Assembly (NCBI GenBank): GCA_903970295.1
Contig: CAJCHQ010000040.1
Location: forward strand, 1 to 10,330
DNA: 10,330 bases
Reading direction: 5' to 3'
Source of the DNA: Bryobacterales bacterium
GTDB taxonomy: Bacteria > Cyanobacteriota > Vampirovibrionia > Obscuribacterales > Obscuribacteraceae
Both the position numbers and the translations under genes were made by a program. This document shows, piece by piece, positions 1 to 6,247 of this stretch (positions are counted from its first letter, which is position 1; the number at the start of each line of letters is the position of its first letter). The notes under the pieces are model-generated. The model was not told the origin of the DNA. It did not search any database and saw only the letters and a list, made by a program, of their open reading frames with translations.

Positions 1-27
1 CTTTGGATCTGTATCAAGCTGCGCCAT

Positions 28-2040
28 TCAAGGGTTCTTCAAATTTTCGATCGGCAAAGGCACGACGTCGTCTGCGATTTCGATGCCCAAAATTTTGGCA
101 TAGAAATACAATTCTCCGTCCAAACTGCGGCTAATGGTTTGGGCTCGCCGGAAGGCGTGTTGCTCGTGCTCGAAAATGATACATGCCACAGGAATCTTCC
201 TCATTCTCAATGCATCAACCATCATCTCGGTTTGATTAGGAGGGACGATTTTATCTTCTTCACCCTGGAAAAAGGCGATGGGACGATTCAGCCTATCGAT
301 GTGATGCAATGGTGAACGCTCGCGGTAAATGTCTGCGCGAGCTGGATATTCGCCCACCAATTTATCGAGATAATGCGATTCGAATTTGTGGGTTTGGGTG
401 CGCATTGCAGCCAAATCGCTGATGCCATAGTAACTGGTTCCTGCCCGGAATAAATCGTGGAATGTCAAAGCGCAAAGTGTCGTGAAACCGCCGGCACTAC
501 CACCCGAAATTAGCAGTCGGCTTGGATCGACTGCGCCGATTTTAACCAGGTGACGAGCGCCGTTTAGACAGTCAGCCACATCGGCTATACCCCATGTGCC
601 GGCCAACCGCTCCCGATACGCCCGACCATAGCCGACGCTACCGCTGTAATTGACATCCAGCAAGGCGAAGCCGCGACTCGTCCAAAACTGAATCTCTAGA
701 TTGAGCATTGTCAGTGCGGTGCCAGTCGGACCACCATGGGCTTTGACCAGTAGCGGCGGTTTTTCTTCGCTTGGGGCGAAATAGTTGGGGTTTTTCGGAG
801 GATAGAAAAAGCCGAAGGCACTGAGACCTCCACTCGTGGGAAATTCGATGGCGGTCGGCTCAGAAATCATTTCTCTTGGCAGTGAGATATTTGTCGATTC
901 GGCGATTGCTGAATATCTTTCTTGTTCGATATCGAGCAAAATAATTGCCTGGGGACGGCTAGGAGAAGCCCCGCGAAAAACAGCTTTCTGCCCAATTGTT
1001 TTGAGCCACCAGATATCGGTAAATTCGCATTCGAGCGGCGAAAGTTCTTTGGTCTCCAGCGCAATCAAGCCCAGCCGCCAGAAACCGTTTTCGTTGTACG
1101 AACAAATCAACTGTTTGTCGTTTACCCAAGCATATGAGGAATAGCCGAGATGCCAGCTAGCCCGGCAGAATTCAGCCTGGCGCTCATCTACACTTTCGAC
1201 TGAGTGATTATTCTGGCGATAGAGATTCCACCAGCCACTTCGATCCGAGATGAAGAAGAGGTCGCCGGAGGGCGACCACTCCGGCTGTACGATCGATTCG
1301 TTTGCACCTCCAGCAACCAGCGCTGGTGATCCTAAATTGCCATCGGCATCCAGATTGGCGACGAAGAGACTTGTACCGTCCCAGGGCATATTCGGATGAT
1401 TCCAGGACAGCCATGCTAATTTATCGCCTGCCGGACTGAGCTTGGGCATGGCATAAAAGTCACAGCCGTGGGTTAGTTCTGTAACTTTACCGCTGCCATC
1501 GAGAGCGATGGCCACGATTGAATTAATTGCTTCGATTTGCGCTTCTGCTTGCGCCTCTGTTTGCGCCTCTGTCGCGCTCATGCTTTTGGAACGGATGCTA
1601 TGCTCTTCGCAAACGGCGATCAAGCGCTTTCGAGCGGGGTCGAAAAGGGCTTCGGCAAAGCGCATGCCAGGCGGGGTATTCAAACACTCAGGTGTTGACG
1701 CGACCGAGCCAGTTGATTCTGCATCGAACTTTTGCCGGTAAAGTTTCTGGTCGTCATAATTAGAAAAGTAGACAATACTGTTGCTGACAGTGAAGGCGCC
1801 ACCACCGTATTCGTGAACACGCGTACGGGCATTGTAAGGCGTCGGTGTGACATCAGATGTGGTGCCGCCAGGTGTATGTCTGACAATTACATGCCTGCCA
1901 CCTTCTGCTGGTCTGGTTTCGATCCAGTAGATATTGGCATTGTCGACGACAATCGTGCCGAAGCCTATGGTGTGGGCAGTGATCGCAGACGACGTAAAAG
2001 GGGTCGACCAACTTCCGTAGGGTGCCTGGGAAGGTTGCAA
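28..2040 (-). CDS. S9 family (prolyl oligopeptidase-type) serine peptidase
   Basis: This is a probable cytoplasmic serine peptidase of the S9 dipeptidyl-aminopeptidase/acylaminoacyl-peptidase group, which trims short peptides or removes blocked N-terminal residues; the substrate cannot be read from sequence. The 670 residues are usual for the family. Residues about 25-395 form the beta-propeller part and about 400-655 the alpha/beta hydrolase. The catalytic triad is visible: Ser515 in GGSAGG (513-518), Asp596 in GEEDKIVP and His628 in EQHAF. HGGP at 435-438 would form the oxyanion-hole region. There is no signal peptide. The start is TTG, chosen because AGGAG lies 6 nt upstream and the N-terminus (YGSW...) is family-like. 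It begins 14 nt after the queA stop, so the two are probably cotranscribed. Residues 157-172 are a four-unit EAQ-type repeat that looks like a propeller-loop insertion. Family assignment is secure; the exact activity is not. Confidence 0.93.
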   Translation of the reverse strand: MQPSQAPYGSWSTPFTSSAITAHTIGFGTIVVDNANIYWIETRPAEGGRHVIVRHTPGGTTSDVTPTPYNARTRVHEYGGGAFTVSNSIVYFSNYDDQKLYRQKFDAESTGSVASTPECLNTPPGMRFAEALFDPARKRLIAVCEEHSIRSKSMSATEAQTEAQAEAQIEAINSIVAIALDGSGKVTELTHGCDFYAMPKLSPAGDKLAWLSWNHPNMPWDGTSLFVANLDADGNLGSPALVAGGANESIVQPEWSPSGDLFFISDRSGWWNLYRQNNHSVESVDERQAEFCRASWHLGYSSYAWVNDKQLICSYNENGFWRLGLIALETKELSPLECEFTDIWWLKTIGQKAVFRGASPSRPQAIILLDIEQERYSAIAESTNISLPREMISEPTAIEFPTSGGLSAFGFFYPPKNPNYFAPSEEKPPLLVKAHGGPTGTALTMLNLEIQFWTSRGFALLDVNYSGSVGYGRAYRERLAGTWGIADVADCLNGARHLVKIGAVDPSRLLISGGSAGGFTTLCALTFHDLFRAGTSYYGISDLAAMRTQTHKFESHYLDKLVGEYPARADIYRERSPLHHIDRLNRPIAFFQGEEDKIVPPNQTEMMVDALRMRKIPVACIIFEHEQHAFRRAQTISRSLDGELYFYAKILGIEIADDVVPLPIENLKNP
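1529..1576. repeat. Four-copy 12-bp in-frame tandem repeat
   Basis: Four imperfect 12-bp units (1529-1540, 1541-1552, 1553-1564, 1565-1576) lie inside the S9 peptidase gene. Read on the minus strand they encode TEAQ, TEAQ, AEAQ, IEAI (residues 157-172). The unit length is a multiple of three, so gain or loss of copies would keep the frame. Confidence 0.8.
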
Positions 2041-2046
2041 GTCTTT

Positions 2047-2051
2047 CTCCT
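2047..2051 (-). promoter_or_regulatory. Shine-Dalgarno site fixing the TTG start of the S9 peptidase
   Basis: AGGAG on the minus strand sits 6 nt before the TTG start codon, inside the 14-nt gap after the queA stop codon. It decides the start: no ATG is placed as well, and the close spacing would allow translational coupling with queA. Confidence 0.75.
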
Positions 2052-2054
2052 GAA

Positions 2055-3242
2055 CTAAATAATGAGCATGGCATCGCCGTAACTATAAAAGCGATAGCGC
2101 TCTTGAATGGCTTGATTATATGCGGACATCGTCAAATTATGACCGGCAAATGTGGCAACCAAAATCAGCAGACTCGAGCGACTGAGATGAAAATTTGTCA
2201 CCAGTCCAGAGACGATCTGAAAATTATGTCCAGGGCGCACATAAAGGGACGTCATCTCGCCGTCGACCTGGCGCAGTTTTCCCGAGGCACCGGCAGTTTC
2301 CAGCGCCCTGAGGGATGTTGTGCCGACGGCAATAATGCGCCGCCCTTCGCTTTTAGCCTTATTAACGGCTGCCGCTGTTTGATTGGAAATGAAATAAATT
2401 TCTGGTTCTACGTAATGATCGGCGACCGCACCGTCGATCGGTTTGAATGTGCCGGGACCAACATGCAGTGTGATTCTGCAAATCTGAATACCGAGAGCTT
2501 CCAGCTCGGCCATCAGTCTGTCACTGAAGTGCAATCCGGCAGTTGGCGCCGCCACCGCTCCTGGTGCGGCAGCAAATACTGTTTGGTAACGGTCCAGATC
2601 GAATTGACGCCGTGCGCTCTCCTGCTCGATGTATGGCGGCAAGGGTGCCGTGCCAATTTCGCTCAAAAGTTCGAAAACAGAAGATCCGGCTCCGAGATTG
2701 ACGAGCACACGTTTGTAACCATCTTCAGCCGTAATGATTTCTTCGATCGTGATTGCATGTTCTTTCCGGCTCGCTGTTGTGACGGTCAGGGTTTCTGGTG
2801 GTCTCAATCGCTTGATTGGTGAAACCATGGCTTGCCAGACCCCAGGACTCTTCGCCTCCGGTTTGATTAATAAAAGACGGATGGAGCCACCGCTTTTACG
2901 CGTGGCAATCAGTTTTGCTGGTATTACTTTTGTATCGTTGACGACAATTATGTCTCCTGCTTTCAACCATTGCGGCAATTGGTTGAATGTGGCATGTTCA
3001 ATCGTTTTTTGCTCTCTATTCAAAACCAGCAATCGAGAATGGTCTCGTTCGGGCAGTGGGCGATCGGCAATCAACTCCAGAGGCAGATCGTATTCGTAGT
3101 CTTGGATGTTCGCAGCTTCGGTTCCGCCAGGGCTTGCATTGTTTTCAACGCGCGCGCCGACATTACCTTCAATGCGCGCGCCGGCGTTAGCGTCACTGCT
3201 CGTGCTGGCATTGTGCCCTTTTGCTTCGATTGAATCGTTCAT
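2055..3242 (-). CDS. queA: S-adenosylmethionine:tRNA ribosyltransferase-isomerase
   Basis: QueA transfers and isomerises the ribose of S-adenosylmethionine onto preQ1 in the wobble position of GUN-anticodon tRNAs, giving epoxyqueuosine; it is a cytoplasmic enzyme. Family hallmarks are present: YDLPLELIA (51-59), LPPYIE (201-206), APTAGLHFSDRL (232-243), HVGPGTFKP (260-268), VGTTSLRALE (306-315) and a C-terminal YGDAMLI. At 395 residues it exceeds the usual 340-350. The excess is a low-complexity N-terminal extension of about 45 residues containing a duplicated octapeptide (NAGARIEG/NVGARVEN). I kept the ATG at 3242 because no other ATG, GTG or TTG occurs between it and the conserved core. The nearest SD-like AAAGG is rather far, about 12 nt upstream. 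The S9 peptidase follows after 14 nt, and queG diverges across 48 bp. Confidence 0.96.
   Translation of the reverse strand: MNDSIEAKGHNASTSSDANAGARIEGNVGARVENNASPGGTEAANIQDYEYDLPLELIADRPLPERDHSRLLVLNREQKTIEHATFNQLPQWLKAGDIIVVNDTKVIPAKLIATRKSGGSIRLLLIKPEAKSPGVWQAMVSPIKRLRPPETLTVTTASRKEHAITIEEIITAEDGYKRVLVNLGAGSSVFELLSEIGTAPLPPYIEQESARRQFDLDRYQTVFAAAPGAVAAPTAGLHFSDRLMAELEALGIQICRITLHVGPGTFKPIDGAVADHYVEPEIYFISNQTAAAVNKAKSEGRRIIAVGTTSLRALETAGASGKLRQVDGEMTSLYVRPGHNFQIVSGLVTNFHLSRSSLLILVATFAGHNLTMSAYNQAIQERYRFYSYGDAMLII
3144..3189. repeat. Two-copy 24-bp tandem repeat in the queA 5' end
   Basis: Two 22-nt copies (3144-3165 and 3168-3189, period 24) differ at only a few positions and share the core GCGCGCGCCG. 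They encode the duplicated octapeptide in the non-conserved N-terminal extension of QueA. Confidence 0.75.
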
Positions 3243-3290
3243 GGAGAGGGCTGACCTTTAAATCGGATTGGTTTGCTATCGTAGACAAGC
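3243..3290. promoter_or_regulatory. Divergent queA/queG intergenic region
   Basis: Only 48 bp separate the queA and queG start codons, so both promoters must lie here or extend into the opposite gene. I see only weak -10-like hexamers (for example TACGAT on the minus strand), no convincing -35 and no preQ1 riboswitch-like fold. Any control region is inferred from the arrangement. Confidence 0.4.
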
Positions 3291-4469
3291 ATGGACATCA
3301 AGCAACGAGTTATTTCAATCGCCCAGGAAATGGGTTTTCACCGGGTCGTCATCGGTTCGCTCGAGCCGATGGAAGCTGAGCGCCAGGTGTACGAGCAGTG
3401 GCTGGCCAAAGGCTACGCGGCCCGAATGGAATATCTCAAGCGCAATCCACATTTTAGAACATCGCCTTTGCTTCTGTATCCAGGCAGCAAATCGGCGATT
3501 ATCCTCTCCGTTAGTTACTACACCGAATCGCCTCCTAAACCGTCGCCCACTTTTGGCCGCGTTGCTCGGTACGCTGTTGGCCTGGATTATCACGAGGTGA
3601 TCAAACATAAGCTTGATCGACTGAAAGAGGCGATCGAACAAGAGATTGGGCGGCCGCTGCTGGGCAAATCGTTTACAGATGACGTACCTCTTTACGAACA
3701 GGCCTATGGCAAACGTCATGGACTTGGATTCTCTGGGCGAAATAGTTTGCTCATCGGACCGGCACTCTCTGGCTCGTATTTCTTTGTCGCCGAGCTTTTT
3801 ACGGATCTCGATCTGGCTGCCGATGAACCATACAGAGGTACTTGCGGCAAGTGCTCTCGTTGTATCAGCGCCTGCCCGACAGATGCCATCACCCCTGTCG
3901 GCGAGATCGATGCCAATCTCTGTATTTCTTATTTGACGATCGAAAATAAGGGCGGTATTCCGCTGGAATTGCGTTCTCGCCTCGGTCAGTGGGTTTATGG
4001 CTGTGATATTTGCCAGGAAGTCTGTCCTTATAACCAGCGTCCACTCGAGGCTCCCTGGAATGAATTTCAGCCATCTGCGGGCGTCGGACATTTTCTCGAT
4101 CTTTTGTCTCTGCTTGAGATCTCGACAGAAGCCGAGTTCCGCAGCCGTTTTGCCCGCACCCCTTTGCTGCGTCCGAAAAGGCGTGGACTTTTGCGCAATG
4201 CCCTGGTGGTTTTGGGAAATTCACTGGCTGATGCGGCCGCTCGAAATGTTAAATCAAGCTCGAGCCCAGCGGAATATTGGGTGCAAGAGTCAATTGAGGC
4301 TCTTGGTCGTTTTGGTCAGCAGGAGACAGATGTCATGCTGCGTGAGCATGCAGCCTGGGCGCTCTCGCGGCACCCGCAAGCCGGTCGCCAGAAGCTGTTG
4401 GCTATGGTCGGTAACGAGAACGATGCTGAGACCCATCGGCAGATGATCGGTCATCTTGGGCAGTCCTGA
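3291..4469 (+). CDS. queG: Epoxyqueuosine reductase (two 4Fe-4S clusters, cobalamin-dependent)
   Basis: QueG reduces the epoxide of epoxyqueuosine in tRNA to queuosine, the last step of the pathway, using cobalamin and two 4Fe-4S clusters. The 392 residues match the family. The N-terminal cobalamin-binding part covers about 1-170 and includes the TDDVP motif (129-133), where Asp130 aligns with the conserved acid, followed by GLGFSGRNSLLI (144-155). The first ferredoxin-like set is Cys185, Cys188, Cys191 and Cys195-Pro; the second is Cys211, Cys238, Cys241 and Cys245-Pro-Tyr-Asn. The C-terminus (about 325-390) looks like the HEAT-type helical repeat used for tRNA binding. The start has no strong Shine-Dalgarno sequence but the N-terminus aligns well. 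The divergent queA supplies its substrate. Reduction to queuosine implies a cobalamin supply, not visible here. Confidence 0.96.
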   Translation: MDIKQRVISIAQEMGFHRVVIGSLEPMEAERQVYEQWLAKGYAARMEYLKRNPHFRTSPLLLYPGSKSAIILSVSYYTESPPKPSPTFGRVARYAVGLDYHEVIKHKLDRLKEAIEQEIGRPLLGKSFTDDVPLYEQAYGKRHGLGFSGRNSLLIGPALSGSYFFVAELFTDLDLAADEPYRGTCGKCSRCISACPTDAITPVGEIDANLCISYLTIENKGGIPLELRSRLGQWVYGCDICQEVCPYNQRPLEAPWNEFQPSAGVGHFLDLLSLLEISTEAEFRSRFARTPLLRPKRRGLLRNALVVLGNSLADAAARNVKSSSSPAEYWVQESIEALGRFGQQETDVMLREHAAWALSRHPQAGRQKLLAMVGNENDAETHRQMIGHLGQS

Positions 4470-4474
4470 ATTTG

Positions 4475-4533
4475 CCCTTGGAATGAAGCCCGGAAACGCT
4501 TGTAATGCCTCTCTGTCGTTTGGTTTCCAAGGG
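4475..4533 (+). terminator. Inverted repeat downstream of queG, possible terminator
   Basis: CCCTTGGAA (4475-4483) and TTCCAAGGG (4525-4533) are perfect 9-bp complements separated by 41 nt. A run of six T follows at 4545-4550. The long loop and the 11-nt gap before the T-run are unlike a classical intrinsic terminator. It could instead be an operator pair or an RNA stem upstream of the next gene. Confidence 0.3.
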
Positions 4534-4537
4534 TAGA

Positions 4538-4567
4538 CTGTCAGTTTTTTGGGCGGAGCTGTGTTAT
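4538..4567 (+). promoter_or_regulatory. Weak candidate promoter for the XRE regulator
   Basis: CTGTCA (4538-4543) and TGTTAT (4562-4567), 18 nt apart, each match 4 of 6 positions of the sigma70 -35 and -10 consensus. Transcription would start close to the inverted repeat at 4576-4591, a sensible place for an autorepressor. The match is too weak to stand alone. Confidence 0.25.
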
Positions 4568-4575
4568 CCTATTTA

Positions 4576-4591
4576 TCACCCAATCGGGTGA
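4576..4591. promoter_or_regulatory. Perfect inverted repeat, candidate operator of the XRE gene
   Basis: TCACCC-AATC-GGGTGA is a perfect 6-bp dyad with a 4-nt spacer, lying 53 nt upstream of the proposed XRE start codon. Many XRE-family repressors bind such short dyads at their own promoter. Binding here is inferred from position only. Confidence 0.4.
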
Positions 4592-4621
4592 CTTTACATC
4601 CTGCTAAGAAAAACAGGGTCG

Positions 4622-4640
4622 CTTATCTACGGGGGATAAG
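4622..4640 (+). promoter_or_regulatory. Inverted repeat enclosing the G-rich ribosome binding site of the XRE gene
   Basis: CTTATC (4622-4627) and GATAAG (4635-4640) are perfect complements around a 7-nt loop. The G-run at 4631-4635, followed by A, can serve as a Shine-Dalgarno sequence 8 nt before TTG at 4645. The element could be a second operator or an RNA hairpin holding the ribosome binding site. Confidence 0.4.
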
Positions 4641-4644
4641 AAAT

Positions 4645-4971
4645 TTGGCCGTATTCCATGATCAATTAGTTTATGCAGTCTCAATGGTCCTGCGTGACCG
4701 TCGCGAATCGCTTAGCATTTCGCAGAGCGACTTGGCACGCAAGAGTGGACTGCATCGTTCTTATATTGGCGATTTAGAGCGAGGCTCGCGAAATATTTCG
4801 CTGAAAAACTTGAGCCGGTTGGCATCAGCCCTCGACCTGGCGCCCTCTAAACTTCTTTCTCTGGCGGAAAAGAAGTATGCCTCAGAAGGTCCTTTCAAGC
4901 TCAAGAAGAAAGCCAGCACAACGCCTGCAAAGACTGTAAAAATTACCAAGCGAACACGCTCCAGCGCTTGA
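4645..4971 (+). CDS. XRE-family helix-turn-helix transcriptional regulator
   Basis: This is a small DNA-binding regulator of the XRE/Cro-CI type. With the TTG start at 4645 it has 108 residues. The HTH core runs from about residue 13 to 72 and the recognition part (ISQSDLARKSGLHRSYIGDLERG) occupies 25-47, with the usual SxxDLA and LERGSRN signatures. A lysine- and arginine-rich tail follows from about 85, probably adding non-specific DNA contact. I chose TTG4645 because of the G-rich sequence 8 nt upstream and because the domain begins only a few residues later. The frame stays open upstream to a TTG at 4549, and ATG at 4684 is a shorter option, so the start is uncertain. There is no sensor or peptidase domain. 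Two inverted repeats upstream suggest autoregulation. It converges on the response regulator gene with a 21-nt gap. Targets are unknown. Confidence 0.82.
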   Translation: MAVFHDQLVYAVSMVLRDRRESLSISQSDLARKSGLHRSYIGDLERGSRNISLKNLSRLASALDLAPSKLLSLAEKKYASEGPFKLKKKASTTPAKTVKITKRTRSSA

Positions 4972-4987
4972 TTGGCTGAAATCAAGC
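4966..4987. terminator. Hairpin at a convergent gene junction, candidate bidirectional terminator
   Basis: GCTTGATT (4966-4973) and AATCAAGC (4980-4987) form a perfect 8-bp stem with a 6-nt loop. The element overlaps the XRE stop codon and ends 5 nt before the response regulator stop codon. Position suits a shared terminator. Neither strand has a clear T-run after the stem, so termination strength is doubtful. Confidence 0.4.
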
Positions 4988-4992
4988 AACAT

Positions 4993-5664
4993 TTAGATAA
5001 GACCCTGACGAAGTGCTTTGACGGCCATTTCGGTGCGGTCGGTGGCAACCAATTTCTTCATGATTTTGCGAATGCGGCTCTTCACTGCGTCGACGCTGAT
5101 GTCGAGGCGGTCAGCGATTTCGTTATTTGATAAACCCTGGGCCACCAGGGTCAGTACTTGCAGCTCACGCCGCGAAAGGTCTTCCACGGCTATCTTCTCG
5201 CTGGCTGGTTCTGACTCGCCGGACAAAACCGACATGGTCTCGAGCAGGGTCTTCACAACTTTGCGGGCGATCGTGGAGTCGAGCCAGAAGTCGCCTTCGG
5301 CAACTGAGCGTATAGCCGTGTAGAGTTTTTCAGTTGTCGACTCTTTCAGACAATAGCCGTCGGCTCCAGCTGTCAGCGCCGCAAATATTTCGCTCTCGCT
5401 CTCTTGTTCGGTGATCATGATGATTTTCACGCTTGGGCGTTTTTTGCGAATCAGCTTGCAGGCTTGAATTCCTTCCATCTGAGCCATGCGCATATCGATC
5501 AGGACCAAATTGGGTTTCAATTTGCTCAGCTGCGCCACCGCATCGAGACCACTGCTTGCCGAACCGCAGAATTTGAAGCCTTTTGCTTCGCCCAAAAGCG
5601 CTTCCAAACCAGATTCCATGGTGTGAGTATCTTCGACGACAAAAATGCGTGTGGACTTGGGCAT
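4993..5664 (-). CDS. NarL/LuxR-type response regulator
   Basis: This is a two-component response regulator: a kinase phosphorylates the receiver, which then controls DNA binding by the C-terminal LuxR-type HTH. The 223 residues are typical. The receiver (about 5-122) has the acidic pair Glu11-Asp12, phospho-acceptor Asp57 in VLIDMRM, Thr85 and Lys107, so it looks fully functional. The HTH (about 162-222) contains LSRRELQVLTLVAQGLSNNEIA, the standard GerE/LuxR pattern. No histidine kinase lies in the window, so it is an orphan here. ATG at 5664 is the only start that keeps the first beta strand; no Shine-Dalgarno sequence is visible before it. A good promoter lies 28 nt upstream. Its regulon cannot be told from sequence. 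Confidence 0.93.
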   Translation of the reverse strand: MPKSTRIFVVEDTHTMESGLEALLGEAKGFKFCGSASSGLDAVAQLSKLKPNLVLIDMRMAQMEGIQACKLIRKKRPSVKIIMITEQESESEIFAALTAGADGYCLKESTTEKLYTAIRSVAEGDFWLDSTIARKVVKTLLETMSVLSGESEPASEKIAVEDLSRRELQVLTLVAQGLSNNEIADRLDISVDAVKSRIRKIMKKLVATDRTEMAVKALRQGLI

Positions 5665-5691
5665 TTGTAAAAACGTGATTTTCGGTGAAAA

Positions 5692-5719
5692 TTTATAGTC
5701 GGAAGGCGCCGGTAGTCAA
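5692..5719 (-). promoter_or_regulatory. Sigma70-like promoter of the response regulator gene
   Basis: On the minus strand TTGACT (5719-5714) and TATAAA (5697-5692) match the -35 and -10 consensus at 5 of 6 positions each, with a 16-nt spacer. The predicted start near 5685 gives a leader of about 20 nt. A perfect TATAAT also occurs farther upstream on the same strand (5752-5747) but lacks a -35 partner. The rest of 5665-5890 shows no gene that I can support. Confidence 0.6.
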
Positions 5720-5890
5720 CAGTTATTTACCCGCTTCCTGACAAAAATTATAAAGTCTAATCTGTAGAATAAGAGTGTCACGTTACTAATCTCTGCCTAT
5801 GGATCTAAGTCTTCGTGCTGAGGCTCAGTCGACAAAAGCTTCTGTCGTATGTGTTAACTTAATAATTGTCCGGAGCAGTACCGGCAGAAC

Positions 5891-6181
5891 TCAGTCTTTT
5901 TTGTGCTTGTTAATCAGTTCGGTCAAAGAATCGATTATCACCTGGTCGCTTTTATGCTGCCAATCGAGTGCAGTCAAAAGATCGGCTCGTGACATGATCC
6001 CCTTTGATAAAACTAGCTCACCGAATGGCATGCCGCTGTTTTCTTGCTCTTTGATCAATTCTTCGAGCTGGTTGAGGCTCAATTTGCCATGCTTTAGCAA
6101 AAGCTCACCTAGTTTTTCAGGACGGGTCAGAACCTCCCACTTTTCCTCGTCAGTAATCGGTTGATGCTCTTGTTCGTCCAT
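5891..6181 (-). CDS. Stand-alone MshEN-like domain protein, candidate c-di-GMP receptor
   Basis: This 96-residue soluble protein consists almost entirely of one MshEN-like (GspE/PilB N-terminal) domain. The known MshEN c-di-GMP pattern is two 24-residue halves, RLGxx(L/V/I)(L/V/I)xxG... ending in Q, joined by 5 residues. Here the first half is residues 23-46 (KLGELLLKHGKL...Q46), the linker is 47-51, and the second half is 52-75 (PFGELVLSKGIM...Q75). Spacing is exact. Deviations are Lys for Arg at position 23 and Pro-Phe for Arg-Leu at 52-53, which may weaken ligand binding. The family domain is normally fused to a type II secretion or type IV pilus ATPase, and no ATPase follows here. A charged N-terminus (1-20) and a lysine-rich tail (92-95) flank it. 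GAAGAG 5 nt before ATG supports the start. It follows secF by 84 nt on the same strand. Confidence 0.8.
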   Translation of the reverse strand: MDEQEHQPITDEEKWEVLTRPEKLGELLLKHGKLSLNQLEELIKEQENSGMPFGELVLSKGIMSRADLLTALDWQHKSDQVIIDSLTELINKHKKD

Positions 6182-6219
6182 TTTCGCTCTTCTTTGTGCT
6201 TTTAACGGGGACTCGTCCT

Positions 6220-6247
6220 ATTATGCCTGAGTTTGCCCCTGTGTGAG
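6220..6247 (-). promoter_or_regulatory. Candidate promoter of the MshEN-like gene
   Basis: Minus-strand CTCACA (6247-6242) and CATAAT (6225-6220) are separated by 16 nt and match the consensus at 4 and 5 of 6 positions. If used, the small gene could be transcribed apart from secDF. The -35 lies inside the loop of the hairpin at 6233-6260. Confidence 0.35.

Noticed and set aside
2022..2822. Long open plus-strand frame of 266 codons opposite queA
   Set aside because: It lies antisense to the fully conserved queA, has a composition typical of a shadow frame (many Cys, Arg, Asn and Gln, no motif), and no ribosome binding site.
3243..3290. Possible preQ1 riboswitch ahead of the queuosine genes
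   Set aside because: The gap is only 48 bp, no preQ1-I type stem-loop with an A-rich tail is visible, and such switches usually control precursor synthesis or transport genes rather than queA/queG.
3315..4091. Long open minus-strand frame of 258 codons opposite queG
   Set aside because: It is fully covered by queG, whose cluster motifs are intact. The antisense product shows no domain pattern.
5830..5847. Short stem CGACA/TGTCG in the gap downstream of the MshEN-like gene
   Set aside because: With only 5 bp and no T-run on either strand it is too weak to call a terminator.
5799..6164. Plus-strand frame of 121 codons starting in the gap before the MshEN-like gene
   Set aside because: The serine-rich product is the mirror of the MshEN-like gene; only its first 30 or so codons lie in non-coding sequence and no SD precedes it.
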